This document shows, piece after piece, positions 17,056 through 26,717 of a DNA stretch of 39,770 bases; within the stretch, counting starts at the first letter, position 1, and the number at the start of each line of letters is the position of its first letter. Below the pieces are notes generated by a model. That model was not told the origin of the DNA and did not search any database. It saw only the letters and a list, made by a program, of their open reading frames with translations. A program made the position numbers and the translations under genes. Source of the DNA: Gammaproteobacteria bacterium (GTDB taxonomy: Bacteria > Pseudomonadota > Gammaproteobacteria > Pseudomonadales > Pseudohongiellaceae); the NCBI GenBank assembly GCA_030831125.1, contig JAURLQ010000071.1, positions 1 through 39,770 on the forward strand, read 5' to 3'.

Positions 17056-17747
17056 TGTGGCTGTGCCTGAAATGGTTTGAGCATGCCGTCCTGAAGCACC
17101 AGCACACGGTCCATCCTTGATGCCAGGGTGTTGTCATGGGTCACCAGAATAAAACTGGTCTTCAGCTGTTCGTTCAGCTCCTGGATAAGGTCATGGATGG
17201 ACAGTGCGCTTTGCCTGTCCAGATTACCGGTGGGTTCATCCATGAGAACGCAAAGGGGATTGTTTACCAGTGCACGGGCAATGGCCACGCGTTGGCGCTC
17301 ACCACCCGATAGCTGTGAAGGGCGATGCGCAAGCCTGGCCCCCAGCCCCACTCTGGTCAGCAGATCCCTGGCCCTTTGCTGACACTCTGACCAGGGTCTT
17401 CTGGCAATGATCAGTGGCATCGCGACATTTTCGAGGGCGGAAAACTCACCCAACAGGTGATGGAACTGGTAGACGAAACCAAGACTGTGGTTTCTCAGGA
17501 GGTCCTGTTCACGACTCCCCAGTACAGCCAGATCGCTGCCATTGACCAGCACCCGCCCACTACTGGGTGTGTCAATGCCACCGAGAAGATTCAGCAAGGT
17601 GGTCTTGCCGGAACCTGAAACACCGATGACTGCAATTTTTTCGCCTGCAGCAACTTCCAGATCAAGATCCTGCAATACCTTGATTTCATGTCCCCCCTGG
17701 ATAAAGGACTTGCCAAGCTTTTCACAAACCAGAACTGCATTATTCAT
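17052..17747 (-). CDS. lolD: Lipoprotein-releasing ABC transporter ATPase LolD
   Basis: The cytoplasmic ATPase that powers LolCE. Its 231 residues carry Walker A GVSGSGKTT (about 42-50), the signature LSGGERQRVAIARAL, Walker B CVLMDEPTGNLD and switch histidine ILVTHD. It overlaps lolC by eight bases and lolE by four, which suggests strict translational coupling and matched subunit amounts. Confidence 0.96.
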   Translation of the reverse strand: MNNAVLVCEKLGKSFIQGGHEIKVLQDLDLEVAAGEKIAVIGVSGSGKTTLLNLLGGIDTPSSGRVLVNGSDLAVLGSREQDLLRNHSLGFVYQFHHLLGEFSALENVAMPLIIARRPWSECQQRARDLLTRVGLGARLAHRPSQLSGGERQRVAIARALVNNPLCVLMDEPTGNLDRQSALSIHDLIQELNEQLKTSFILVTHDNTLASRMDRVLVLQDGMLKPFQAQPQ

Positions 17748-19011
17748 AGCGCAAAACCTGGGCAGGCAGAATCCGGGAAGCTTTCCAGGCCGGATAAAGT
17801 GTTGCCAGAAAGCAAATGAGCAAGGCCATGCTACAGGTCATGACTACATCACCACGCTGCAGCACGGCAGGCAACTGGCTGATCAGATAGAGCCCTTGCG
17901 GATCAAGCACCCGTTCCATCCAAAGTGCCAGCCACTCAAAATTGCTGGCTATAAGGATGCCGCCAATGGCTCCTGCCATGATACCCAGCAGTCCGATCAT
18001 GGAACCCTGTACCAGGAAAATCCCCAGTATGGTGCCCTGACCTGCTCCCATTGTCCGCAGTATGGCGATGTCTGCCTGCTTGTCGGCCACAACCATGACC
18101 AGTGTGGAAACTATGTTGAAGGCCCCGATGGCCACAATCATCATGAGGATCAGTGTTGTCATGACCTTTTCAAGCTTAAGGGCATTGAACAAGGCAGCCT
18201 GGGCTGTACTCCAGTCCTGCCCCCTGTAGTCGGGACCCGGAAGCTGTTGCTGCAGCAGCGCCAACGCACTGGCCAGATATTCGTCCGCCCGGTCTATATC
18301 ATCCGTTGCCAGCCTCAGATGCAGCGCCTGCCCTTCCTCTCTGCCTTGCAGCAAGTCGAGGCTGTCATCCAGATGGACATAGGCCAATTCCGAACCAATG
18401 TCATACTGCACATCAAAAATACCACTAACAGTAAAACGCTGGATATCAAGACTCACACCAGTACCTGCCTCATTTGGTCGTGGCACTATCAGGTTGACCG
18501 CATCACCGATGAACAGGCGCAGATTTGAAGCCAGGTAATAGCCCAGCACAATGTTCCGGCTGCCCGGCTGCAGCGAATCAAGGGAACCCTCGCGCATGTG
18601 TTCGGCCAGGGGTGAAACAGTAATTTCCTGCATCGGGAGTATGCCCCGCACGCGCGTCACCTGGTGGTAGCCCTGCTGGCTCAACAAGACATCGGTCAGG
18701 GTATAGGGAGCAACGCCGGTAATACCAGGTTGCCCTGATAAAAGCCCGGCTGCATTTTCCCAATTCGGCAAACCCGGTTCTGCCCAGATATCCGCATGGG
18801 GAACGGTAATGAGTACCTTGTCGCGCTGCACGCCCTGTGAACCATTGAATACTGACAAGACGACAATAAGGGCAAGCACGCCGAGCGTCAGCCCGGCCAT
18901 GGACATAAGCGAAGTAAAGGAAATGAAGCGGTTGTCCCGCCGGGACAACAGGTAACGCAAGCCGATGAATAAGGCCGGGATTCTGGAGCCCGGCCCTGAC
19001 AATCCGGCCAT
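17740..19011 (-). CDS. lolC: Lipoprotein-releasing ABC transporter permease LolC
   Basis: The other membrane subunit of LolCDE, which in Escherichia recruits the periplasmic carrier LolA. Its 423 residues have the same layout as LolE: a first helix near 28-50 (SFTSLMSMAGLTLGVLALIV), a periplasmic domain of about 220 residues and three C-terminal helices, ending in LRYE as Escherichia LolC does. It is first of the lolCDE genes. The ATG lies four bases after the stop of the recombinase-like gene with no clear ribosome site of its own (CTCTGATGTAATG), so translation probably depends on ribosomes finishing that upstream gene. Confidence 0.92.
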   Translation of the reverse strand: MAGLSGPGSRIPALFIGLRYLLSRRDNRFISFTSLMSMAGLTLGVLALIVVLSVFNGSQGVQRDKVLITVPHADIWAEPGLPNWENAAGLLSGQPGITGVAPYTLTDVLLSQQGYHQVTRVRGILPMQEITVSPLAEHMREGSLDSLQPGSRNIVLGYYLASNLRLFIGDAVNLIVPRPNEAGTGVSLDIQRFTVSGIFDVQYDIGSELAYVHLDDSLDLLQGREEGQALHLRLATDDIDRADEYLASALALLQQQLPGPDYRGQDWSTAQAALFNALKLEKVMTTLILMMIVAIGAFNIVSTLVMVVADKQADIAILRTMGAGQGTILGIFLVQGSMIGLLGIMAGAIGGILIASNFEWLALWMERVLDPQGLYLISQLPAVLQRGDVVMTCSMALLICFLATLYPAWKASRILPAQVLRYE

Positions 19012-19015
19012 TACA

Positions 19016-19729
19016 TCAGAGGCCGCTGGTGTCTGCCATCGGCTGATCCATCAGATTCTGATGTCGCTTGAGGAGACGTTGAACGGTCTTGAAGCTGATG
19101 GGCATGATGGGGGTACTGACCTTTGCAGATATTGCTCGAAGCGATTTACCTTCCTGGCTCATCCTTACGATCTGTTTGAGGACTTTCTGCTCCATGGGGT
19201 TTTCAATCAGACGGCCATTTGAATGCACCAGATAACCGAAAGGACGGCTGCCACCAAGAAAGCGCCCCTTGCTGCGCTGCTTCTGCTTGACCGTCTTGAT
19301 CCTTTCCGTGGAACGGCGTTTTTCCAGACTGTGGAATACCCGGAGCAGTTTTTCAAACGGGGGACAGAACTGGGGATTGGTCAGATCACCTTCCAGATCC
19401 ACCACATAGAGACGTACCTTGCGCCGACGCAGCATGCGCACTACGGACTGCATGTCTTCACAGCTGCTGAACATACGCTCTATGGTGCAGGTGATGACGA
19501 TATCGCCGCTTTCAAGTCTGGAGACCAGTGCCTGCCATCCCTCACGATCCGAGAGGTCGACTGACCACAACAGCCCTTTGTCATGACAGTTTTCATTCAC
19601 CCGTATTCCTACACGCAATGCATAGGTATGCAGGCGCAAACTCTCCTTTTCCAAAAGTTCTTCCAGCTGGTTGCTGCCAAGCTCGGTTTCTTCCACTTCG
19701 GAGGTGCGAACATAACTGTATACGGCCAT
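19016..19729 (-). CDS. Degenerate serine-recombinase-like protein coupled to lolC
   Basis: A 237-residue protein with a resolvase/invertase N-terminal fold (about 3-140) and a short recombinase-type region (GGSRPFGYLV at 159-168, then NPMEQKVLKQIVRMSQEGKSLRAI) ending in a helix-turn-helix-like tail (ISFKTVQRLLKRHQ). Tyr-6, Arg-8 and the nucleophile Ser-10 fall at the same positions as in gamma-delta resolvase. The usual D-R-x-x-R motif reads Glu-84, Arg-85, Met, Phe, Ser-88, so an aspartate and an arginine of the active site are changed. It probably cuts DNA poorly or not at all and may be a DNA-binding protein. It lies directly upstream of lolC with a four-base gap. No inverted repeats of a mobile element flank it. 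Confidence 0.8.
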   Translation of the reverse strand: MAVYSYVRTSEVEETELGSNQLEELLEKESLRLHTYALRVGIRVNENCHDKGLLWSVDLSDREGWQALVSRLESGDIVITCTIERMFSSCEDMQSVVRMLRRRKVRLYVVDLEGDLTNPQFCPPFEKLLRVFHSLEKRRSTERIKTVKQKQRSKGRFLGGSRPFGYLVHSNGRLIENPMEQKVLKQIVRMSQEGKSLRAISAKVSTPIMPISFKTVQRLLKRHQNLMDQPMADTSGL

Positions 19730-19930
19730 GGTGATACTCTGCTTAGTCTTTTATTAATTAATTCAGATAGTTATATTAATTATTTAAACAAATTCCTGAT
19801 ATGTGATGTTTTTTTCTGTAATCTGGCAGGAATGTGTCTCTGTCTGTGCAATAATCATCCGGGCTGGGGATTCTACTCAACCAGTTTTTAACTATGCAAG
19901 CTAAATCGTGGATAAATCTGGTTATTTTTT
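19730..19930. promoter_or_regulatory. AT-rich divergent promoter region
   Basis: This 201-base gap lies between the start of the recombinase-lolCDE unit (minus) and the acyltransferase (plus), so it must hold both promoters. An AT-rich stretch at about 19750-19795 contains ATTAATTA at 19753-19760 and 19775-19782, 22 bases or two helical turns apart, which could be a protein-binding site. On the minus strand TTGAGT, 17 bases, then TGATTA is one possible promoter; I cannot choose confidently. Confidence 0.4.
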
Positions 19931-21001
19931 ATGGGAATTGAGCTGAGTCGAGGTCTGGCGGCACTGATGGTCATGCTCACCCACTATGCCGCCTTCATTC
20001 CGGGTGCCCCGGCGGGTATGGGATTCCTGTGGAGTGGAGTAGATCTTTTTTTCGTTATCAGCGGCTATGTTTTTGCCCCGATGATCCTGCCCATGGAGGC
20101 AGAATCAACCACAGCCAATCTGAAACTGCACAACAACAGTTCGACCCTTTCGTATTTCATCCGCCGCATTTTCCGTATCTATCCCTTGTACCTGCTGGCC
20201 CTGGTGGCCTACTTCATTGTGCTGCCGGATGCTGCAGAGAAAACCGGTTATTTCATCCGTCATCTGTTCTTTCTGCATACCACGCGTTCCTTTGAAGAAG
20301 CCTATTATTTCAACCCGGCATTCTGGAGCCTGCCGGTGGAAATAGAATTCTACCTGCTGCTGCCCCTGCTGGCGCTCGGACGAGGCAGACACCGGGTATT
20401 GATTGCTGTTGGATGTCTTACACTGCTGCTGGGCATCACGGCCAACTATCTGAGAGGACCAGGTGTGGATATCTGGCGGGTGCTCAGTGTGCATCTGCCC
20501 ACCATACTGCCCGAATTTCTCGCAGGCAGCGTGCTGGCCCTGATGGTGCATCAGGGTCACAAAGGCAGATTATCCTGGTATTCGGCTGGTGGGCTGGGTG
20601 CGTTTGGAAGTGGTGCCGTGCTGTTGCTTGGCTGCTACATGGTCAAGTACGGCAATACCGGTCTTGAGAATAATCGCGTGCTCGACAGTATCTGGAATCT
20701 GTCATGCGCAATCGCCTATGCCCTGCTGCTCTATCCCCTGCTGCTGATCCGCAATGAACAGTACAGGCCCGTGGTCGCAAGAATCGCCCTGTTGGCCGGC
20801 GCTTCAAGTTACGGGGTCTATCTGCTACACAATCTGATGCCACGCATACTCGACCCCACTTGGCCAGCCAGCGGTATCGGTTTTGTCATCAAGTGTGGGT
20901 TGGCAACATTTGCAGTTGCCCTTTTGTTGTACTGGCTCTATGAAAACCCCTTGCGCAATCTGGGACGTAAACTGGGTAAGCAGATACAGGTCAACCCATA
21001 G
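19931..21001 (+). CDS. Acyltransferase 3 family membrane protein (OafA/YrhL-like)
   Basis: An inner-membrane O-acyltransferase of 356 residues with about ten membrane segments. The family's N-terminal signature SRGLAALMVMLTH includes the catalytic-type His-18, followed by GVDLFFVISGYVF (about 36-48) and FIRRIFRIYPLYLLAL. Relatives acetylate or otherwise acylate LPS O-antigen, capsule, peptidoglycan or small molecules; the acceptor cannot be read here. It is one of only two plus-strand genes and stands alone between the lol and nuo blocks, flanked downstream by a palindromic element. There is no ribosome site before the ATG (the preceding bases are GGTTATTTTTT) and an in-frame stop lies just upstream, so this start is likely but translation may be weak or leaderless. 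Confidence 0.85.
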   Translation: MGIELSRGLAALMVMLTHYAAFIPGAPAGMGFLWSGVDLFFVISGYVFAPMILPMEAESTTANLKLHNNSSTLSYFIRRIFRIYPLYLLALVAYFIVLPDAAEKTGYFIRHLFFLHTTRSFEEAYYFNPAFWSLPVEIEFYLLLPLLALGRGRHRVLIAVGCLTLLLGITANYLRGPGVDIWRVLSVHLPTILPEFLAGSVLALMVHQGHKGRLSWYSAGGLGAFGSGAVLLLGCYMVKYGNTGLENNRVLDSIWNLSCAIAYALLLYPLLLIRNEQYRPVVARIALLAGASSYGVYLLHNLMPRILDPTWPASGIGFVIKCGLATFAVALLLYWLYENPLRNLGRKLGKQIQVNP

Positions 21002-21079
21002 CCTTGCCAGTTAACAATTGCAGGATTCATGTCCACGAGCAGGTTTTACAAGGTATTCAGCCAAAAAATTCCATGAATA

Positions 21080-21189
21080 GACATGAATTCCACAGACCGT
21101 GCAGCGACTGTCGCCAGCAGGGATGCTGGCGCCAAGCCTGCACGGATGTATTTACGGCGTGTCGCAGCACGGCCTGTGGAACTCATGTC
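21080..21189. repeat. Palindromic intergenic element, copy 3 (reverse orientation)
   Basis: Arms at 21080-21108 (starting GACATGAATTCCACAG) and 21161-21189 form a 29-base inverted repeat with three mismatches. The core at 21104-21166, read on the minus strand, begins GCGACACGCCGTAAA and ends GACAGTCGC, aligning without gaps to the 63-base core of copy 2. Its inner hairpin is CGCCAGCA-TCCC-TGCTGGCG, different in sequence from copy 2 but still fully paired. It lies downstream of both the acyltransferase and nuoN. Confidence 0.82.
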
Positions 21190-21492
21190 CACGAGCCTGA
21201 GCGGGACAGCAATGAGGTCAACCTGTATGTACCTGTCTTGCCTGCTCATGCATAAATCAGTTGAGCTACTGGAATGCTTTACGCGGCACAAGGTTTGTAC
21301 AGAAATATCCAGTCCGCCGGGACTTATGGCTTTTCATTTGATGGCACCTGTGATTCCACACCACTCATGAATGAAGCCTGGATCTGGAAATTCTGATCTG
21401 TCCAGTTCGCTTTATCAGCCGATTGTTACAGGGAATAAACAGGATGGCCTTGCATTATCTGAAAGCAGAAGGTTAACGGAAATTTCCGAATC

Positions 21493-21515
21493 AGCACAGG
21501 CAGGAAACCTGTGCT
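21493..21515 (-). terminator. Hairpin downstream of nuoN
   Basis: AGCACAGG and CCTGTGCT form a perfect eight-base-pair stem with a seven-base loop, 11 bases past the nuoN stop. No T-run follows on the minus strand, so it is not a classical intrinsic terminator. It may instead protect the 3' end of the nuo transcript. Confidence 0.4.
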
Positions 21516-21526
21516 GGCAAGACAGT

Positions 21527-22993
21527 TCAGAAAGTAGCAGCGAGACTCTGCAGCGTTTCTATGATCGGCATCGGGTATACCCCCAGCCAGATGATTGCAA
21601 ACACCATGGCTGCCATCAGCAGATTGGTGCCCAGCGGCATTCTTGCAGCTGCAGGGTCATCTTTCAGGTTGGTGGAAGCCGGCTGCAGCATGGTGTAGAT
21701 CAGTCGCAGATAGTAATAAAGACCGATGGCACTGCCGATGATAAGCATGCTGAGCAGGAACCACAGCTGCCCTTCCACACCTGTTGTAAAAATGTAGAAC
21801 TTGCCTATGAATCCTGCGGTAAGGGGTATACCTGCAAGCGAGAGCAGAACAATGATCAGAACGGTACTCAGCCAGGGATTGCGCCAGTACAGTCCCTGAT
21901 AATCAGTGATTGAATCCAGTTCCTTACCGGAATTGGAAAGTGCACTGATGACAGCAAATCCACCCAGCGAAGTGAAGAAATAGGCTGCCATATAGAAACC
22001 CACACTCTCGATGCTGAGCAGATCAGGCACCGCCGCTGCAGCTATCACTACTACCATCAGGTAACCAAGATGCGCGATTGATGAATAGGCGAGCAGACGT
22101 TTGACGCTGCTTTGCATCAGCGCCAGCAGGTTGCCGAAAATCATGGACGCTGCCGCCAGCAGTGACAAGGCTATTGTAAGCTGGGTAAATGCAAAGGCAT
22201 CTGCTTCCAGCAGCAAACGCAGGGTAACGGCCACCATTGAAGATTTGGAGACTGTTGCCAGATAGGCAGTTACCGGCACCGGTGCACCTTCATAAACGTC
22301 CGGTGTCCACATGTGGAAAGGTACCAGGGACAGTTTGAATGCCACACCTGCCAGCAGCATCAAATGGCCCACCACCATGATCAGGGTCTCGCTCTGGCCA
22401 AGGCCGGAATGGGAAGTGGCCAGGGAAGCAAACTCGAAGGATCCGGTAACAGCATAGATAAGGGCCATGCCGAACAGCATCATGGCAGATGCTATACCTG
22501 ACATGATCAGATACTTGATGGATGCTTCCAGCGGATGTTTTGCGACTTTCTCACTGTGGATCGGATACGCGATCATGGCATACAGGCTCACGCCCAGCAT
22601 TTCCATGCCGATGAAAAAGGAAACAAACTGGTTGCTGCATGCCAGCACTACGGCACCCAGAGTGGCGGTAAGCACCAGCAGGTAGAACTCTTCGTTAAGT
22701 TTGTTGTGTTTTTCGAAATAGGGATAGGCGAGTGCAGTTACCGCCATACCACCAATGATTGCCAACGCCGAGAAAAACAGACTGTACTCGTCTATGATCA
22801 ACAGCGGAGTCACCTGCAGGGGGGTGATCGGTTCTACAAACACGAAAATCAGAAGTGACGCTGCAAGACCTGCCTGGGTCAGCGAATTGATCAGACCATG
22901 GTCACGCCTGAAGGCAGCCGTGATCATCACCACCACGGTTGTCACCGTCAGCAGGATAATTTGCAGTAGATCAATCAGTGCATCAGAACTCAT
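21527..22993 (-). CDS. nuoN: NADH-quinone oxidoreductase subunit N
   Basis: One of three antiporter-like proton-pumping subunits in the membrane arm of complex I. Its 488 residues have about 14 membrane helices. The family's charged residues are visible: the glutamate in FFIGMEMLGVSLYAMIAYP, and lysines in LAGVAFKLSLVPFHMWTPDVYEGAP and near MQSSVKRLLAYSSIAHLGY. It is the last gene of the nuo operon, 53 bases after nuoM. Length fits Escherichia NuoN (485). Confidence 0.97.
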   Translation of the reverse strand: MSSDALIDLLQIILLTVTTVVVMITAAFRRDHGLINSLTQAGLAASLLIFVFVEPITPLQVTPLLIIDEYSLFFSALAIIGGMAVTALAYPYFEKHNKLNEEFYLLVLTATLGAVVLACSNQFVSFFIGMEMLGVSLYAMIAYPIHSEKVAKHPLEASIKYLIMSGIASAMMLFGMALIYAVTGSFEFASLATSHSGLGQSETLIMVVGHLMLLAGVAFKLSLVPFHMWTPDVYEGAPVPVTAYLATVSKSSMVAVTLRLLLEADAFAFTQLTIALSLLAAASMIFGNLLALMQSSVKRLLAYSSIAHLGYLMVVVIAAAAVPDLLSIESVGFYMAAYFFTSLGGFAVISALSNSGKELDSITDYQGLYWRNPWLSTVLIIVLLSLAGIPLTAGFIGKFYIFTTGVEGQLWFLLSMLIIGSAIGLYYYLRLIYTMLQPASTNLKDDPAAARMPLGTNLLMAAMVFAIIWLGVYPMPIIETLQSLAATF

Positions 22994-23046
22994 TTTTCAG
23001 CCTTTGGTGTCAGCTGCCATGCAGCGTCGTAATCTCGTTTTCAAAA

Positions 23047-24546
23047 TCAGGGAAACGCTACGTCGAGGTTTCTCAATGTCGGTTCTGCCATGTCCAGCAT
23101 GCTTTGCGGGTACATGCCCATCCAGATGAGACCGATCATCATCAAACCAAAACACATCATTTCCATGGCGCTGAGATCAGCCATTTTGTAATTGTTCTTG
23201 TTCTTGCCGTGGAACACTTTCTGGATCACGATCAGTGAATACACAGCAGCCACCACCAGTCCCAATGCCGCAAAAGCCGTGATTGTGTGGCTTACCTGGA
23301 AACTGCCCAGCAGCACCAGGAACTCACCCACAAAGTTGCCCAGCCCGGGCATACCTACTGCGGCTACGGTAAAGAACATCGCCATGAAGGACAGCTTTGG
23401 CGCTACACCCCAGAAGCCACCCATCTTGTCCATGTCGCGGGTATGGATACGATGCTGCAGACCACCGGCCAGCATGAACAGCGCAGCCGCACTCAAGCCG
23501 TGGGCCAGCATGGTCATCACTGCACCCTGCATGGCCTGGGCATTCCAGGCATATACACCCAGCAGCACAAAACCCATGTGGCTTACCGAGGTATAGGCAA
23601 TCAGGCGTTTGAGATCTGTTTGTGCATAGGCCACTTTGGCGGTGTAAAGAATACTGACAACACCGAGAGTCATTGCTACTGGTGCGAAGGCTACGCTGGC
23701 ATCAGGAAAAAGAGGCACTGTAAAGCGGATCAGACCATAGGCACCGGTTTTGAGCAGCACACCAGCCAGGATGACAGAACCCGCCGTGGGAGCCTGCGAG
23801 TGCGCATCAGGCAACCAGTTATGAACCGGTACTGCCGGCAGCTTGGTGGCAAAGGCAATGAAGAAACCAAGCATGGTCAGCATGGCCAGGGCTTCAGGAA
23901 CATCGGTGCCCAGCAATTCGAAGTAGCTGAAGGTCAGCACGCCACTGTTCTGGAAATGGAAGAACACCAGCAACAGAATGCACAGCAGCATCAACAGGCC
24001 ACTGACCTGCGTGAAGATGAAGAACTTCATTGCCGCATATTCCTTGTTCTCATGCCCCCAGATCGCGATGATGAAATACATCGGGATTAGCATGACTTCC
24101 CAGAAGAAGAAGAACAGGAACAGATCCAGAGCTGTAAACACACCAATTACACCGGCCAGGGTCCACAGCAGATTGAAATAAAAGAAACCACTGCGTTCCT
24201 TGATCTCACCCCAGGCAGAACCCAGTGCAATAAGGCCAAGGAATACGGTCAGCGCAACAAGCAGCATGGACAGGCCGTCAACACCGAAGATGAAACTCAC
24301 GCCGAAACGCGGTATCCAGTCGGCTTCCATCAGCACCAGCCATTCGCCGGTCTGGCCGAGTTCGGCAACGCTGTCGCCCCCCAGCCCCATGGCATCAGGA
24401 ACCAGCAGCATCATGATGACCAGAAAGAGGTCCAGCAGGATAGCGGCCAGTGCCACCGCTCTCGGGTGGTCAGATCCCCTGCTTTCCGCCAGCCAGGCAC
24501 CAATGCCGCCGGCGAACAGAATCAGCATCAACCAGACCAGGATCAT
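23047..24546 (-). CDS. nuoM: NADH-quinone oxidoreductase subunit M
   Basis: Antiporter-like membrane subunit of complex I, 499 residues with about 14 helices. The essential glutamate lies in FFFFFWEVMLIPMYF. The channel lysine lies in FATKLPAVPVHNWLPDAHSQAP, and a second lysine in YAQTDLKRLIAYTSVSHMGF. The ATG overlaps the nuoL stop by four bases, indicating coupled translation of the two neighbouring pump subunits. Confidence 0.97.
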   Translation of the reverse strand: MILVWLMLILFAGGIGAWLAESRGSDHPRAVALAAILLDLFLVIMMLLVPDAMGLGGDSVAELGQTGEWLVLMEADWIPRFGVSFIFGVDGLSMLLVALTVFLGLIALGSAWGEIKERSGFFYFNLLWTLAGVIGVFTALDLFLFFFFWEVMLIPMYFIIAIWGHENKEYAAMKFFIFTQVSGLLMLLCILLLVFFHFQNSGVLTFSYFELLGTDVPEALAMLTMLGFFIAFATKLPAVPVHNWLPDAHSQAPTAGSVILAGVLLKTGAYGLIRFTVPLFPDASVAFAPVAMTLGVVSILYTAKVAYAQTDLKRLIAYTSVSHMGFVLLGVYAWNAQAMQGAVMTMLAHGLSAAALFMLAGGLQHRIHTRDMDKMGGFWGVAPKLSFMAMFFTVAAVGMPGLGNFVGEFLVLLGSFQVSHTITAFAALGLVVAAVYSLIVIQKVFHGKNKNNYKMADLSAMEMMCFGLMMIGLIWMGMYPQSMLDMAEPTLRNLDVAFP

Positions 24547-26372
24547 AGCAATACTCCGATACTGACCAGCAACAGCAAGCCGCTGACCAGGGTAATGGCA
24601 TACCAGCGCAGCTGGCCGGTTTGGGTATCACTTACCAGCCCATGGAAAAACAGGGCCAGTTTGGCGGTACCGTTGTAAATGGAATCGATGAAATCATTCT
24701 TGTTGAGCTTCGCCAGCCCGGTGTAGGGGAACACAAACAGACGGTCATACAGCCAATCCATACCCCACTGGGTAAACCAGAAGCGATGCAGTTTGCCGCC
24801 GAAACCGGTGGTGAGTTTTGCGGTATCCACCTTGCCCTTGATAAAAACCTGCCAGGCAGTGAAGACACCCAACAGCGGCAAGCCCATCATGATGGCCTGG
24901 TAAAACAGGGAAACATGGTGCTCTTCCACTACGGGAAATACATCTTCAACCGGTATATGGATGAATCCACCGATGATTGACAGGATGGCCAGTACCACAA
25001 GCGGGCCTTGCAGATGCAAACCGTACACTTCATGCCCATCGTGTGTTTTCTTGCCATGGAATACGAGGAAATAGAGTCGGAAGCTGTACAGGCCGGTCAT
25101 GAATGCGCCAGCAACACCCATCAACCACAATCCATAGCTGCCTTCGTGAAGCAATGCACTGGCCAGAATTTCCTCTTTGGACCAGAAGCCTGACATTGGC
25201 GGTATGGCAACAAGCGCCAGCGTGCCGATCAGGAACAGCGCGTGCGACCAGGGCAGATCCTTGCGCAGGCCACCCATCTTGAAGATGTCCTGCTCATGAT
25301 GCATGGCGAGGATGACAGAACCGGCAGTGAGGAACAGCAGTGCCTTGAAGAAAGCGTGGGTCATCAGATGGAAGATTGAGGCTTCCCAGGCACCAACACC
25401 AAGGCCGAGGAACATGTAGCCAATCTGGCTGACTGTCGAAAAGGCCAGTACTTTCTTGATGTCGTTCTGTGTCAGGGCAGTAAAGCCGGCCATCAACAGG
25501 GTAATGGCGCCAATGATGCCCACCAGATGCTGTACTTCGGGTGCCAGTTCATAGAGTACATGGGTACGGGCAATCAGATAGACGCCGGCAGTAACCATTG
25601 TGGCGGCATGGATCAGTGCTGAAATCGGGGTAGGACCTGCCATGGCATCCGGCAACCAGGTCTGGAGCGGCAGCTGGGCAGATTTACCCACCGCACCACC
25701 CAGCAGCAGCAGGGTCACAGCTGTAGCAACACCGGAACTCACTTCCCAGTTTTGCTCGGCCAGCACCATGGCTTCCTGGATATTCAGGGTGCCAAGGTTC
25801 TGGAACAGCAGGAACAGACCCAGTGCCATCGAGGCGTCGCCTACACGGGTTACCACAAAGGCCTTGCGTGCACAGTAACCATTGTAGGTGTCGGTATACC
25901 AGAAGCCGATCAACAGATAGGAACACAACCCCACGCCTTCCCAGCCCATGAACAGCAAGAGCAGGTTGTCACCCAGCACCAGTATCAGCATTGCAGCTAC
26001 AAACAGGTTCATGTAAGAGAAGAAACGCGCAAAGCTCGGGTCGTCATGCATATAACCGGTGGCATATACATGGATGAGGAATCCGATACCGGTAATGATG
26101 AACATCATGACCAGAGACACGCCATCAAGGTAGAGCGTAAAGCCAGCCTCGAAGCCCCCTACTTTCATCCAGGTCCACAGGTTCTGTGAATATGCTGTGG
26201 CTTCCGACGCCACAAAATCCATGCCGACAAGGCAGGCAACCACAAAAGCCAGGCCGATGGAGCCAGCTCCTATGATGCCCGCAGGAATTTCAGGCAGCTT
26301 GCCCTGCGTGAGAATGAGAATGAGGGAACCGATCAGCGGGATGGCCGGTACCAGCCACAGTAACTCTAGCAT
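24543..26372 (-). CDS. nuoL: NADH-quinone oxidoreductase subunit L
   Basis: The most distal antiporter-like subunit of complex I, 609 residues (Escherichia 613). Features include [20 protein letters not shown] with the conserved glutamate, [21 protein letters not shown] with the channel lysine, and [22 protein letters not shown]. The long C-terminal region should form the horizontal helix that runs along NuoM and NuoN. Three bases separate it from nuoK. Confidence 0.97.
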   Translation of the reverse strand: MLELLWLVPAIPLIGSLILILTQGKLPEIPAGIIGAGSIGLAFVVACLVGMDFVASEATAYSQNLWTWMKVGGFEAGFTLYLDGVSLVMMFIITGIGFLIHVYATGYMHDDPSFARFFSYMNLFVAAMLILVLGDNLLLLFMGWEGVGLCSYLLIGFWYTDTYNGYCARKAFVVTRVGDASMALGLFLLFQNLGTLNIQEAMVLAEQNWEVSSGVATAVTLLLLGGAVGKSAQLPLQTWLPDAMAGPTPISALIHAATMVTAGVYLIARTHVLYELAPEVQHLVGIIGAITLLMAGFTALTQNDIKKVLAFSTVSQIGYMFLGLGVGAWEASIFHLMTHAFFKALLFLTAGSVILAMHHEQDIFKMGGLRKDLPWSHALFLIGTLALVAIPPMSGFWSKEEILASALLHEGSYGLWLMGVAGAFMTGLYSFRLYFLVFHGKKTHDGHEVYGLHLQGPLVVLAILSIIGGFIHIPVEDVFPVVEEHHVSLFYQAIMMGLPLLGVFTAWQVFIKGKVDTAKLTTGFGGKLHRFWFTQWGMDWLYDRLFVFPYTGLAKLNKNDFIDSIYNGTAKLALFFHGLVSDTQTGQLRWYAITLVSGLLLLVSIGVLL

Positions 26373-26375
26373 CTG

Positions 26376-26705
26376 TCAGCCTCTCATCTTGCTCAGGACA
26401 TCAAGGTCCAGAGTCTTGAACTTGTGGAACAACTGCAACATCAGGCCCAACCCTATAGCCACTTCGGCTGCAGCGAGACTGATAATCATCAGGAACATTA
26501 CCTGGCCGTCGGTTTCACCCCAGCGGGCACCGGCAACAATGAATGCAAGTGCTGTGGCATTGAGCATGATTTCAAGTGACATCAGCACAAAAACCATGTT
26601 GCGACGGGTGAGTACACCGATCAAACCCAGTATGAACAGGATTCCGGCAAGGAGCAGACCGTGCTCCATGGGGATCATCTGCATTGCTATGACAGGCATT
26701 TCCAT
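26376..26705 (-). CDS. nuoK: NADH-quinone oxidoreductase subunit K
   Basis: A small membrane subunit with three helices. Conserved glutamates needed for proton transfer lie in the second and third helices ([15 protein letters not shown] and [13 protein letters not shown]). The ATG at 26705 gives 109 residues; the Escherichia protein begins at the point corresponding to MIPMEHG, nine codons further in. The 26705 start has AAGG upstream, at a rather long distance, so the exact start is uncertain. Confidence 0.95.
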   Translation of the reverse strand: MEMPVIAMQMIPMEHGLLLAGILFILGLIGVLTRRNMVFVLMSLEIMLNATALAFIVAGARWGETDGQVMFLMIISLAAAEVAIGLGLMLQLFHKFKTLDLDVLSKMRG

Positions 26706-26717
26706 CTTTGCGTAACC

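Larger units (their letters stand above)
21002..21526. other. Intergenic region between acyltransferase and nuoN
   Basis: The 525 bases contain no convincing gene. They hold palindromic element copy 3 and a direct repeat, TCATGTCCACGAGC, at 21027-21040 and 21183-21196, which brackets most of it. A hairpin lies just past nuoN. Short reading frames across the repeat come from its palindromic composition. Confidence 0.6.

Noticed and set aside
15799-19011. Two MacB-type export permeases instead of LolC and LolE
   Set aside because: Length, operon order with LolD, four-helix layout and LolC/LolE-specific segments fit lipoprotein release; no MacA-like partner is present.
21083-21370. A 95-codon plus-strand frame after the acyltransferase
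   Set aside because: It covers palindromic element copy 3, and its sequence follows from the inverted repeat.
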